Origin: a bacterium BMS3Bbin07
GTDB taxonomy: Bacteria; Nitrospirota; Thermodesulfovibrionia; Thermodesulfovibrionales; JdFR-85
DNA length: 5,951 nt
Assembly: GCA_002898135.1 (NCBI GenBank)
Contig: BDTQ01000157.1
Coordinates: 1 to 5,951 of the forward strand
Direction of reading: 5' to 3'
The notes under the pieces: model-generated
What the model was told of the DNA's origin: nothing
Seen by the model: only the letters and a program-made list of their open reading frames with translations
The model's database searches: none
Program-made: the position numbers and the translations under genes
Shown here: piece by piece, positions 1 through 5,951 of the stretch
Layout of the letters: each line of letters begins with the position of its first letter
How positions within the stretch are numbered: position 1 is the stretch's first letter

Positions 1-1
1 C

Positions 2-472
2 TTTCAAGTTACTCATATAACTGCCGAGCATTATTTCCTCAAGAAAGACTCCTCAACGTTTCACGGCAGGGATATTTTCGCCCCTGTGGCAGCGTGGCTC
101 TCAAAGGGTATTCCCGTCAGTCACTTTGGTACGGCAATAGACGATTTTATGAATATCCATATGCCCGAGCCTGGAATACCTTCCAGAAATACAGTTGAAG
201 GCGAAGTAATGTATATTGACCATTTTGGCAATGCAATAACCAACATAACTTCAGACCTTCTCAGTGATTCCCTCAATGGGGGTGAAAAACTGAGGATTGT
301 ATTGAAGGGCAACGTGGTTCCATTCAAGAGCTGCTATTCAGAGGTGGAAGATAAGGAACTTTACTGTCTTATCAACAGTTGTGGTCTTCTCGAATTTTTT
401 ATTTGCAGGGGAAATGCGGCAGAGAGTTTCGGGATCAGGATAGGTGACATTGTAGGGATTATAAAGAGCTAA
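2..472 (+). CDS. SAM hydroxide adenosyltransferase (DUF62 / SAM hydrolase family), 5'-truncated by the window edge
   Basis: The frame is open from base 2 to the TAA at 470-472, giving 156 visible residues; the start lies upstream of the window. A GTG at 86 is only an internal valine codon, because family-typical sequence (TFHGRDIFAPVAAWL) crosses it. Members split S-adenosylmethionine with water into adenosine and methionine, and are relatives of fluorinase and chlorinase. The visible part holds the end of the N-terminal catalytic domain, including the His of FHGRD (codon 62-64), which corresponds to the His of the Asp-Arg-His triad described for archaeal members. It also holds the whole C-terminal beta domain, with the hallmark YIDHFGNAITNI and INSCGLLEF blocks and a final GIRIGDIV. 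The rest of the triad cannot be checked. There is no signal peptide or membrane segment in what is visible, so the protein is probably cytosolic. The gene converges on the M16 peptidase gene with overlapping stops and no terminator between them. The family call is firm; the physiological role of these proteins is generally unclear. Confidence 0.93.
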   Translation, partial: FQVTHITAEHYFLKKDSSTFHGRDIFAPVAAWLSKGIPVSHFGTAIDDFMNIHMPEPGIPSRNTVEGEVMYIDHFGNAITNITSDLLSDSLNGGEKLRIVLKGNVVPFKSCYSEVEDKELYCLINSCGLLEFFICRGNAAESFGIRIGDIVGIIKS

Positions 473-1701
473 ATTGAGGCATTCTTTACAGGTCCGAGAA
501 CCGTAAGCGCGAATTTCCTGTCACTGAAGAGTCTGTCGGAGAGCTCCCTTACCTCAGAGAACCGGACTCCATCAATGGCCTTCATAATCTCTGAGGGAGA
601 TATATACTTTCCATAATAGATTTCCTGGCGGGCAAGGTTATTCATCCTTCCTGATGTGGATTCAAGGGCAAGAACAAGGTTTCCCTTGAGCTGTTTTTTT
701 GCCCTTGTCAGTTCATCTTCAGATACTGTATCCTTGAAATTGACGAGTTCATCCCTTATTATGTCTATTACCTGCCGGTATTTATTCCTGCCTGTTCCAA
801 CGTATACACCGAAAAGGCCCGAATCATGGTAGGAGGAGGTGAAGGAATATACAGAGTAAGCAAGTCCCCTCTCTTCCCTGATCTCCTGGAAGAGCCTTGA
901 ACTGACCCCGGCGCCGATAACGGTATTCATCAACAACATTGCATATCGCTCCGGACTCCCCTGTGCAATACCCTCAGTCCCGATACAGAGATGTACTTCA
1001 GCGCAGTCTTTTGATACCACTTTTGTTCCGTGATGAAATTCCGGTTTTGAGCAGGTGTGGGGTTTGGAGTCGTTGCTGATTGTGCCTATGGAGCTGTTAA
1101 GCCCCTTTAAAACCTCTTCATGTTCAATATTGCCTGCACATGATATGACAATATTGTTGGTGGTGTAATGCTTTTTTATATGTTCAACCAGGTCTTTTTT
1201 CGTGAAGGACCTTACTGTTTTTTTAGTGCCAAGGATACCCAGACCAATGTCTTCCCTGTTCCAGACATATTCACTGAACAGGTCATGAATGTAATCATCC
1301 GGGGTGTCTTCCACCATCTTTATCTCTTCAATAACAATCCCTTTTTCCTTTTCTATCTCGTCTTCAGGCAGCCGGGAATGAAGAAAGATATCCATGAGCA
1401 GGTCAGTGCCCTTTTCAAGGTAATCGTCGAGCAGCTTTATGTAGAAGGTTGTTGTTTCCTTGGATGTGTAGGCATTGAGGTCTCCGCCAAGGGAGTCTAT
1501 TTCAACGGCTATCTCTTTTTGTGAACGTCTTTTTGTGCCTTTAAAGAGCATGTGTTCAAGGAAGTGGGATATCCCGTTTTTCTGCTTTGTCTCATATCTT
1601 GAGCCCACCTTTACCCAGATGCCGAGGCATACTGACCGGACACCCTTTATCCGTTCCAGCAGGACGGGTATTTTATTATCGAGATATTCTTTTTTGAACA
1701 T
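469..1701 (-). CDS. M16 family zinc metallopeptidase (insulinase / mitochondrial processing peptidase beta-like), 410 aa
   Basis: This is a zinc protease of the pitrilysin/insulinase superfamily, of the short bacterial type that resembles the mitochondrial processing peptidase beta subunit. The inverted zinc motif HxxEH is HFLEH at residues 46-50, with E49 as catalytic base. The third ligand is expected 76 residues after H50, and E126 in VIEEIKM fits. The C-terminal half has the conserved SSRLFQEIREERGLAYS block (about 267-283), which carries the Arg/Tyr pair used by active members, so both active-site halves look intact. About 410 residues is normal for the single-unit form. There is no clear signal peptide, so it is probably cytoplasmic. 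The ATG at 1701 is preceded by GGAG (1713-1710) at 8 bases, which supports this start. The gene lies downstream of rpsO and pnp, as does mlpA of Bacillus subtilis, and is probably cotranscribed with them. Its TAG (471-469) overlaps the stop of the facing SAM hydrolase gene. Substrates are unknown. Confidence 0.95.
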   Translation of the reverse strand: MFKKEYLDNKIPVLLERIKGVRSVCLGIWVKVGSRYETKQKNGISHFLEHMLFKGTKRRSQKEIAVEIDSLGGDLNAYTSKETTTFYIKLLDDYLEKGTDLLMDIFLHSRLPEDEIEKEKGIVIEEIKMVEDTPDDYIHDLFSEYVWNREDIGLGILGTKKTVRSFTKKDLVEHIKKHYTTNNIVISCAGNIEHEEVLKGLNSSIGTISNDSKPHTCSKPEFHHGTKVVSKDCAEVHLCIGTEGIAQGSPERYAMLLMNTVIGAGVSSRLFQEIREERGLAYSVYSFTSSYHDSGLFGVYVGTGRNKYRQVIDIIRDELVNFKDTVSEDELTRAKKQLKGNLVLALESTSGRMNNLARQEIYYGKYISPSEIMKAIDGVRFSEVRELSDRLFSDRKFALTVLGPVKNASI

Positions 1702-1747
1702 GGTCTTTGCTCCGGATGTTGTCTGTAAATAATCTTGTTTTACCTTT

Positions 1748-1784
1748 CCCCGGCGTCTGCCTGTGTGTTGTCTGCAGACAGGGG
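1748..1784 (-). other. Hairpin in the spacer upstream of the M16 peptidase gene
   Basis: Read on the minus strand, GTCTGC (1779-1774) pairs with GCAGAC (1760-1755). The helix extends outward by a U-G pair (1780/1754) and by CCCC (1784-1781) with GGGG (1751-1748) across a two-base CC bulge. This gives 11 pairs around a 13-base loop. On the plus strand the U-G pair would be a C-A mismatch, so the fold suits minus-strand RNA, the direction of the operon. No U-run follows, so it is not a classical terminator. It may be a processing or stability structure in the pnp-M16 spacer. The 190-base spacer (1702-1891) otherwise holds no convincing gene. Confidence 0.4.
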
Positions 1785-1836
1785 ACTATGGCAGGGGAGC
1801 TAAAATTGAAGAAAAAAGTTATAGGTTTAGGGGCAA

Positions 1837-1890
1837 ATCTCAGAGGCCTGCTTTTCAAGCAAGCCTCTAAAACGCAGAGCACATGCTCTG
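1837..1890 (-). promoter_or_regulatory. Two tandem hairpins directly after the pnp stop codon
   Basis: One base after the pnp stop, CAGAGC and GCTCTG (1890-1885 and 1880-1875) form a 6-bp stem with a 4-base loop. One base further on, 1873-1857 pairs with 1853-1837 around a GAA loop, giving about 17 pairs including four G-U wobbles. The core is AGAGGC (1868-1863) against GCCTCT (1847-1842), with UGCUU and AAGCA inside. The wobbles pair only in minus-strand RNA, matching pnp transcription; on the plus strand they become A-C mismatches. Only three Us follow the second stem, so strong intrinsic termination is unlikely. The pair more plausibly blocks 3'-to-5' exonucleases, marks a processing site, or attenuates readthrough into the M16 gene. 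The role is inferred. Confidence 0.5.
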
Positions 1891-1891
1891 T

Positions 1892-4009
1892 CTATCCCTT
1901 TGTCTTTCCTTTGGCCTCTTCCCGAAGGGCTTCTTTTCTGCTTAATTTGAGTCTTCCCATATCATCAATCTCTATGACCTTGACAGGGAATTCATCACCG
2001 TAATTGATCACGTCTGTAACCTTTCCAACCCGTTCATCCGATATCTGGGAAATATGTAAAAGCCCTTCCACTCCGGGCAGTACTTCAACAAAGGCACCGA
2101 AGTCTACAACTTTTTTGACCTTTCCCATATATATCCTGCCAACCTCTACATCCTGTACAATTCCTTCTATAATCTCTTTTGCCTTCATGGCGGATGCCTC
2201 GTCAGCGGAGGCAATGTTAATAAGACCTGTATCGTCTATGTCGATCTTTACGCCTGTCTGCTCGGTTATTCCCCTGATTACCTTACCCCCTACGCCGATT
2301 ACATCCCTTATCTTTTCCGGCTTGATCTGAATGGTATATATTCTTGGTGCATTTGGCGCAAGATTCTTTCGGGGCTCAGGCAGTGTCTCGTTCATCTTCT
2401 CCAGTATGTGGAATCTTCCCGCTTTTGCCTGCTCAAGGGCCGACTCCATTATCTCCCTGGTTATACCGCTTATCTTCACATCCATCTGAAAGGCGGTTAC
2501 GCCTTTTTTTGTTCCCGTGACCTTGAAATCCATATCTCCGAGGTGGTCTTCAAGGCCAAGTATATCCGAGAGTACTACGGTCTTGTCACTCTCATGTATG
2601 AGTCCCATTGCAATACCAGCCACAGGTGTTTCAATGGGGACACCGGCATCCATGAGTGCAAGGGTTGCACCACAAACAGTTGCCATGGATGATGAACCGT
2701 TTGACTCCAGAATATCAGATACTATCCGTATGGTATACGGGAACTTTTCCTTGGAAGGTATTATCGGTTTCAGTGCCTTTTCCGCAAGTGCGCCGTGACC
2801 GATCTCTCTCCTGCCGGTGAATCCCAGTCTCTTTACCTCACCAACACTGAAGGGCGGGAAGTTGTAGTGGAGCATAAAGGATTTAAATGTTTCACCTTCA
2901 AGGGCGTCTATCCTCTGCTCATCTGCTGATGTACCAAGGGTAACTGCCACAAGTGCCTGGGTCTCTCCCCTGACAAAGAGGGCTGAACCGTGCACTTTCG
3001 GCAGGAAACCAACCTTGCCGTAGATGTGTCTTATATCCTCAGGCTTTCTTCCGTCGGTCCTCACACCTTCGTCTATGATCATCCTCCTGACGAGGTCTTT
3101 TTCAATATCATGGAATATCCCGGATATCTCTTTTGCCCTGTCCTCTTCTTCAGAGGCAAACGTTTCAAGGGTCTCCTCAAGCAGAATGTCTAAAGCCTCC
3201 TGTCTCTTCATCTTTGAGGGTATTCTCACGGCCTCTTTCATCCTGTCAATTACATAGGACCTGACCTCTTCTTTAAGTGCCTCATCAATCACGGTTGGAT
3301 TGATCTGCCTCTTGGGTTTGCCGCATACCTCTGCAAGCCTTCTCTGAATTACATTTATCTTTTTTATCTCTTCGTGGGCAACGTCTATTGCCTCCAGGAC
3401 AATCTCCTCTGATACCTCGATTGCACTCCCTTCAACCATCATGACGGCATCGTCAGTTCCGGCTACAACAAAGTTCAGCTCCATATTTTCAAGCTCTTCC
3501 AGCGAGGGGCATAATACAAGCTCTCCGTCGATCCTTCCAACCCTTACTGCTGATACAGGGCCGTCAAAGGGTATATCCGATAACATAAGGGCAGTGGAGA
3601 CCCCGATGATTCCAAGGATATCCGATACATTTTCATCACCAAACGAGATGACCGAGGCTATGCCCTGCGTTTCTGAACGGAAGCCGTCGGGGAAGAGTGG
3701 TCTGATGGGCCTGTCGATCAGGCGGGATGCAAGCACTTCCTTCTCGGAAGGCTTTCCTTCCCTCTTGAAAAACCCCCCGGGAATCTTACCTGCTGCGTAA
3801 GCCTTTTCCTGATAATCAATTGTTAATGGAAAGAAATCGAGGTCTTTCCTTTCCCTCTTTGAAGCTACTGCTGTGGCAAGCACCACAGTGTCACCATAGC
3901 TTATTAAAGCTGAACCATCAGATTGCTTTGCAAGCTCCCCTGTTTCAATTATAAGCTGATGTCCTCTGATCTCATGTTTTTCTCTGTGTGGAGCGTCTAT
4001 TTCCGACAT
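1892..4009 (-). CDS. pnp: Polyribonucleotide nucleotidyltransferase (PNPase)
   Basis: PNPase degrades RNA 3' to 5' with phosphate, releasing nucleoside diphosphates, and works as a trimeric ring in the RNA degradosome. All domains are present in order (residues from the chosen ATG): RNase PH domain 1 (about 8-140) with the FFKRE loop at 80-84; helical linker (about 210-300); RNase PH domain 2 (about 315-460) with the phosphate-binding SSS at 439-441; and the conserved acidic DHLGDMD at 488-494, whose aspartates serve metal-dependent catalysis. These are followed by a KH domain with GVGG at 572-575 and an S1 domain (about 623-691). Nothing is missing, and 705 residues is the normal length. GTG at 4021 would add four residues, but AGAGGTG overlaps that GTG and sits about 9 bases before the ATG at 4009, so I prefer the ATG. 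rpsO ends at 4024, leaving no room for an E. coli-style RNase III leader hairpin between the genes. Two hairpins follow the TAG stop. Confidence 0.98.
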   Translation of the reverse strand: MSEIDAPHREKHEIRGHQLIIETGELAKQSDGSALISYGDTVVLATAVASKRERKDLDFFPLTIDYQEKAYAAGKIPGGFFKREGKPSEKEVLASRLIDRPIRPLFPDGFRSETQGIASVISFGDENVSDILGIIGVSTALMLSDIPFDGPVSAVRVGRIDGELVLCPSLEELENMELNFVVAGTDDAVMMVEGSAIEVSEEIVLEAIDVAHEEIKKINVIQRRLAEVCGKPKRQINPTVIDEALKEEVRSYVIDRMKEAVRIPSKMKRQEALDILLEETLETFASEEEDRAKEISGIFHDIEKDLVRRMIIDEGVRTDGRKPEDIRHIYGKVGFLPKVHGSALFVRGETQALVAVTLGTSADEQRIDALEGETFKSFMLHYNFPPFSVGEVKRLGFTGRREIGHGALAEKALKPIIPSKEKFPYTIRIVSDILESNGSSSMATVCGATLALMDAGVPIETPVAGIAMGLIHESDKTVVLSDILGLEDHLGDMDFKVTGTKKGVTAFQMDVKISGITREIMESALEQAKAGRFHILEKMNETLPEPRKNLAPNAPRIYTIQIKPEKIRDVIGVGGKVIRGITEQTGVKIDIDDTGLINIASADEASAMKAKEIIEGIVQDVEVGRIYMGKVKKVVDFGAFVEVLPGVEGLLHISQISDERVGKVTDVINYGDEFPVKVIEIDDMGRLKLSRKEALREEAKGKTKG

Positions 4010-4023
4010 GTAACTTGTCACCT

Positions 4024-4296
4024 CTACTTTCTTAATCCTAAGCGCTCAATGAGCTTCTCATACCGCTGTTTCTCGCTGGTTTTCAGGTATTTAAGGAGTT
4101 TTCTCCTCTGGGACACCAGTTTCAGTAATCCCCGCCTTGAATGGTGGTCCTTTTTATGGACCTTAAAATGCTCTGTGAGATAAGTTATCCTCTCAGTAAG
4201 CAAGGCTACCTGAACTTCCGGTGAACCGGTATCCTTTTCGTGTACCTTAAATGCTTCGATAATGCCGTCTTTTTTCTCTTTAGTGAGAGGCACCAT
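4024..4296 (-). CDS. rpsO: 30S ribosomal protein S15
   Basis: This is a primary binding protein of the 30S subunit. It contacts the helix 20/21/22 junction of 16S rRNA, helps assemble the central domain, and forms an intersubunit bridge. At 90 residues it has the expected length and is basic and all-helical. It carries the family signature around residues 22-53: [16 protein letters not shown], then [18 protein letters not shown], including the conserved DHHSRRGL stretch. The Met at 4296 is preceded by AAAGG (4307-4303) at 6 bases, within a GA-rich AAGAAAGGGG tract. It is the first gene of the rpsO-pnp-M16 cluster, and its TAG ends just upstream of the pnp translation signals, so the two genes may be translationally coupled. 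S15 represses its own mRNA in several bacteria through unrelated leader structures. The inverted repeat at 4320-4369 is a candidate for that role here, but this is inference. Confidence 0.98.
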   Translation of the reverse strand: MVPLTKEKKDGIIEAFKVHEKDTGSPEVQVALLTERITYLTEHFKVHKKDHHSRRGLLKLVSQRRKLLKYLKTSEKQRYEKLIERLGLRK

Positions 4297-4319
4297 ATCA
4301 CCCCTTTCTTTAAATTATT

Positions 4320-4369
4320 AGAGAGCTGTGCACAAAATTATAAACACGATAATTATGTGTACAGTCTCT
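4320..4369. repeat. Large imperfect inverted repeat upstream of rpsO (leader hairpin or operator candidate)
   Basis: The arms 4326-4341 and 4349-4364 are 16 bases each around the 7-base loop 4342-4348. Fourteen positions are Watson-Crick; the exceptions are G4330/T4360, a wobble on the plus strand, and A4335/A4355. Outside them AGAGA (4320-4324) pairs with TCTCT (4365-4369) if G4325 is bulged, for a total of about 21 pairs. The repeat ends 23 bases before the rpsO start codon. If rpsO is transcribed from 4391-4396/4369-4374, most of this repeat would be the mRNA leader and could bind S15. Alternatively it is a DNA operator. No U-run on either strand supports a terminator. Confidence 0.55.
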
Positions 4370-4396
4370 TTATTGATTTTCGTTAACCTGTGTTAA
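4369..4396 (-). promoter_or_regulatory. Candidate sigma70-type promoter for rpsO-pnp-M16
   Basis: On the minus strand TTAACA (4396-4391, five of six matches to TTGACA) lies 16 bases before AATAAA (4374-4369, four of six matches to TATAAT). Transcription would start near 4362, giving a leader of about 65 bases that contains most of the inverted repeat. A perfect TATAAT also occurs at 4342-4337, but without a recognisable -35 box at 16-18 bases. Position and direction fit; the boxes are not strong enough for certainty. Confidence 0.35.
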
Positions 4397-4399
4397 AAT
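4373..4399 (+). promoter_or_regulatory. Candidate plus-strand promoter for the intergenic structured RNA
   Basis: TTGATT (4373-4378) is followed after 15 bases by TAAAAT (4394-4399), preceded by TG at the extended -10 position (4391-4392). The spacing is short, but an extended -10 can compensate. Transcription would begin near 4406 and run through the three-way-junction element at 4490-4633. It overlaps the candidate rpsO promoter on the opposite strand. AT-rich intergenic DNA often yields such matches by chance. Confidence 0.3.
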
Positions 4400-4489
4400 A
4401 GTCTGCCTTAAAGAATACCATAGCAGCTCTTGAGATGTAAAGGAGACCAGGGTCATCCAGGATTGCCCATAGAAAACCTGTCAACTTCA

Positions 4490-4633
4490 GGAAAGGGAGA
4501 TGGACATAGAGTTTGAACGGATTTAATTATCACATATGCCTCACCTGGATGGTGAGTCGTGATAATTACCTCGGAGTCCCGGCCGGACGCCGGGACGAGA
4601 ATGAGTGAAAACTCTGTGTCTGTCTCCCTTTCC
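4490..4633 (+). ncRNA. Candidate structured RNA with a three-way junction, family not recognised
   Basis: Arms 4490-4514 and 4609-4633 form an uninterrupted 25-bp helix: 22 Watson-Crick pairs plus wobbles 4501/4622, 4502/4621 and 4507/4616. All three are G-U on the plus strand and would be A-C on the minus strand, so plus-strand RNA is favoured. Arm P2: 4524-4533 pairs with 4559-4568 (10 bp, AT-rich). After a 6x2 internal loop, CTCACC (4540-4545) pairs with GGTGAG (4551-4556) around a TGGAT loop. Arm P3: CTC/GAG (4570-4572 with 4597-4599), a GGA bulge, then GTCCCGGC (4576-4583) with GCCGGGAC (4589-4596) around CGGAC. Junction strands are 9, 1 and 9 bases. There is no meaningful ORF and no U-run after the element. 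It could be a small RNA antisense to acs readthrough, a riboregulator, or a mobile palindromic repeat. The fold is seen directly; any function is unknown. Confidence 0.5.
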
Positions 4634-4672
4634 AGCTCTCAACTGCTATTTTGGAGCCCATTCCCTTGACAG

Positions 4673-5951
4673 CTAAACCCTGTTCCGCACAAGCTCTTCC
4701 ACAACAGATGGATCGGCAAGTGTTGAGATATCGCCAAGGTCCTCAGTCTCTCCGCCTGCAATCTTCCTGAGAATTCTCCTCATTATCTTGCCGCTGCGGG
4801 TTTTCGGCAAGCCTTGGGCAAACTGTATCTTGTCCGGTTTTGCTATCGGGCCGATTTGTTTCCTTACATGACTCTTGAGTGACTCCTCGAGGGCCTCATC
4901 AGACGGGACTCCCTCCTGCAGTACAACAAAGGCGTATATCCCCTCTCCCTTTATCTCGTGGGGGTAACCAACCACTGCGGCCTCTGCCACTTTCTCGTGG
5001 CTTACAAGGGCTGACTCAACCTCTGCAGTGCCTATCCTGTGGCCTGAGACGTTCAGGACATCGTCTATCCTGCCCATCAGCCAGAAATCGCCGTCTTTGT
5101 CAATCCTTGCCCCATCTCCGGTAAAGTATCTGCCGGGGAATCTGCTGAAATAAACCTCCTTGAATCTCTTTCCTTCAATATCTCCGAACATACCCCTGAG
5201 TATGCCGGGCCAGGGCTTTTCAATGACAAGATACCCCCCTTCGTTTGTCTCAGCCGGTGAGCCGTCTTCTTTTACTATCCCTGGCACCACTCCGGGGAAG
5301 GGCCTGTTTGCAGAGCCTGGTTTCAGGGTCATGGCTCCGGGCAGGGGCGTTATAAGAATTCCGCCTGTCTCCGTCTGCCACCATGTGTCCACTATGGGAA
5401 GTTTTTCCTTACCCACATGAGTGTGATACCACATCCATGCCTCAGGGTTTATCGGTTCTCCAACTGTACCAAGGAGCCTGAGGCTTGAGAGATCATGCTT
5501 GTGTACCCACTTCTCTCCCTCCCTCATCAATGCCCTTATTACAGTGGGTGCAGTGTAGATTATGTTAACCTGGTGTTTATCTACTATATCCCAGAATCTG
5601 CCCGGGTCGGGATAGTTTGGAACTCCTTCAAACATAAGAGATGTAGCCCCGGCAGAGAGGGGGCCATAGACAATGTAGCTGTGGCCTGTTATCCATCCAA
5701 TGTCTGCCGTGCAGAAATGAATGTCTTCATCATGGTAATCGAATATCCATTTGAAGGTGAGGTTTGTATATAAAAGGTAGCCGCCTGTTGTATGCAGGAC
5801 CCCCTTTGGTTTTCCTGTTGACCCTGATGTGTAGAGTATAAAAAGAGGGTCTTCAGCATCCATCTGTTCCGGTTCACAATAATTGGATATATCCTTTGCC
5901 GCCATTTCTTCATGCCACCAGAAGTCCCTTTCGGACTCCATGTTTACATCC
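4673..5951 (-). CDS. acs: Acetyl-CoA synthetase (AMP-forming), N-terminus beyond the window
   Basis: The enzyme activates acetate with ATP to acetyl-AMP and transfers the acetyl group to CoA, feeding acetate into central carbon metabolism. About 425 C-terminal residues of a protein usually near 650 are visible. An ATG at 5941 is internal, because the frame continues upstream as DVN to the window edge. Counted from that Met, the ATP/AMP-binding loop [12 protein letters not shown] is at 37-48 and WWQTETGG at 187-194; the Trp pair is typical of acetate-specific enzymes, where one Trp limits pocket size. [16 protein letters not shown] is at 272-287, the hinge region [15 protein letters not shown] at 290-304, and [12 protein letters not shown] at 379-390. 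K385 in the last motif is the catalytic lysine that is reversibly acetylated in known Acs proteins. No residue loss or frameshift is seen. It ends with TAG at 4675-4673, followed by the structured intergenic region, with no clear intrinsic terminator. Confidence 0.97.
   Translation of the reverse strand, partial: DVNMESERDFWWHEEMAAKDISNYCEPEQMDAEDPLFILYTSGSTGKPKGVLHTTGGYLLYTNLTFKWIFDYHDEDIHFCTADIGWITGHSYIVYGPLSAGATSLMFEGVPNYPDPGRFWDIVDKHQVNIIYTAPTVIRALMREGEKWVHKHDLSSLRLLGTVGEPINPEAWMWYHTHVGKEKLPIVDTWWQTETGGILITPLPGAMTLKPGSANRPFPGVVPGIVKEDGSPAETNEGGYLVIEKPWPGILRGMFGDIEGKRFKEVYFSRFPGRYFTGDGARIDKDGDFWLMGRIDDVLNVSGHRIGTAEVESALVSHEKVAEAAVVGYPHEIKGEGIYAFVVLQEGVPSDEALEESLKSHVRKQIGPIAKPDKIQFAQGLPKTRSGKIMRRILRKIAGGETEDLGDISTLADPSVVEELVRNRV

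Noticed and set aside
86..88. GTG as the start of the first gene
   Set aside because: The frame is open and family-conserved upstream to the window edge, so this codon is internal.
1702..1747. Separate promoter for the M16 peptidase gene
   Set aside because: GATTAT is a weak -10 candidate and no acceptable -35 box lies at the right distance; cotranscription with pnp is simpler.
1769..1780. Perfect 12-base palindrome TGTCTGCAGACA as a regulator operator
   Set aside because: It is largely explained by the hairpin at 1748-1784 and there is no nearby promoter; a single palindrome is not enough.
1676..1882. A 68-codon open frame on the minus strand across the pnp-M16 spacer
   Set aside because: It starts at a GTG inside a hairpin, lacks a ribosome-binding site, overlaps the M16 start and resembles no family.
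4490..4633. Retron, hammerhead ribozyme or purine-riboswitch interpretation of the three-way junction
   Set aside because: No reverse transcriptase gene is adjacent. The junction strands (9, 1 and 9 bases) lack the hammerhead CUGANGA and GAA core on either strand, and the purine-riboswitch junction sequences and paired GG/CC loops are absent.
4490..4633. 6S RNA or a plain intrinsic terminator for acs
   Set aside because: The long helix has no central open bubble as in 6S RNA, and no U-run follows the stems on either strand.
4478..4672. Miniature inverted-repeat transposable element
   Set aside because: Terminal repeats exist, but no clean flanking duplication is visible, the interior is highly folded, and copy number cannot be judged from one window. 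Kept only as an alternative.
4879..5124. Plus-strand open frames lying within acs, pnp and the M16 gene
   Set aside because: They are antisense to strongly conserved coding sequence, have low-complexity translations and show no recognisable motifs.

Overview
The window is an ordinary bacterial chromosomal segment with one unusual intergenic region. It holds four recognisable housekeeping genes on the minus strand, and the tail of a fifth gene on the plus strand. Moderate base composition and the rpsO-pnp-M16 peptidase order, together with an acetate-type acetyl-CoA synthetase and a SAM-hydrolysing DUF62 protein, are compatible with many bacterial phyla. An environmental Gram-negative lineage such as Nitrospirota or Desulfobacterota is a guess that the sequence alone cannot prove.

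Layout from left to right. Positions 2-472 (+) are the C-terminal part of a SAM hydroxide adenosyltransferase whose start lies outside the window. It runs tail to tail, with interlocked stop codons, into an M16 zinc peptidase (469-1701, -). A 190-base spacer (1702-1891) contains no convincing gene. It can form three hairpins, two of them stacked directly behind the pnp stop codon. Next come pnp (1892-4009, -; polynucleotide phosphorylase) and rpsO (4024-4296, -; ribosomal protein S15), almost touching. Read in the direction of transcription this is rpsO > pnp > M16 peptidase, a widely conserved translation and RNA-turnover cluster, probably one operon.

The 376-base gap 4297-4672 is the interesting part. 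Just upstream of rpsO is a 50-base imperfect inverted repeat (4320-4369) that would form an rpsO leader hairpin or operator. Next to it are weak, face-to-face promoter-like sequences (4369-4399). Farther right, 4490-4633 folds into a long three-way-junction element: a 25-bp closing helix, an AT-rich arm and a GC-rich arm. All three non-Watson-Crick pairs of the closing helix are G-U wobbles when read on the plus strand, which suggests an RNA transcribed from the plus strand. I do not recognise it as any RNA family I know, and it is the best candidate here for something undescribed.

The right edge (4673-5951, -) is the C-terminal two thirds of acetyl-CoA synthetase; its N-terminal part lies beyond the window.
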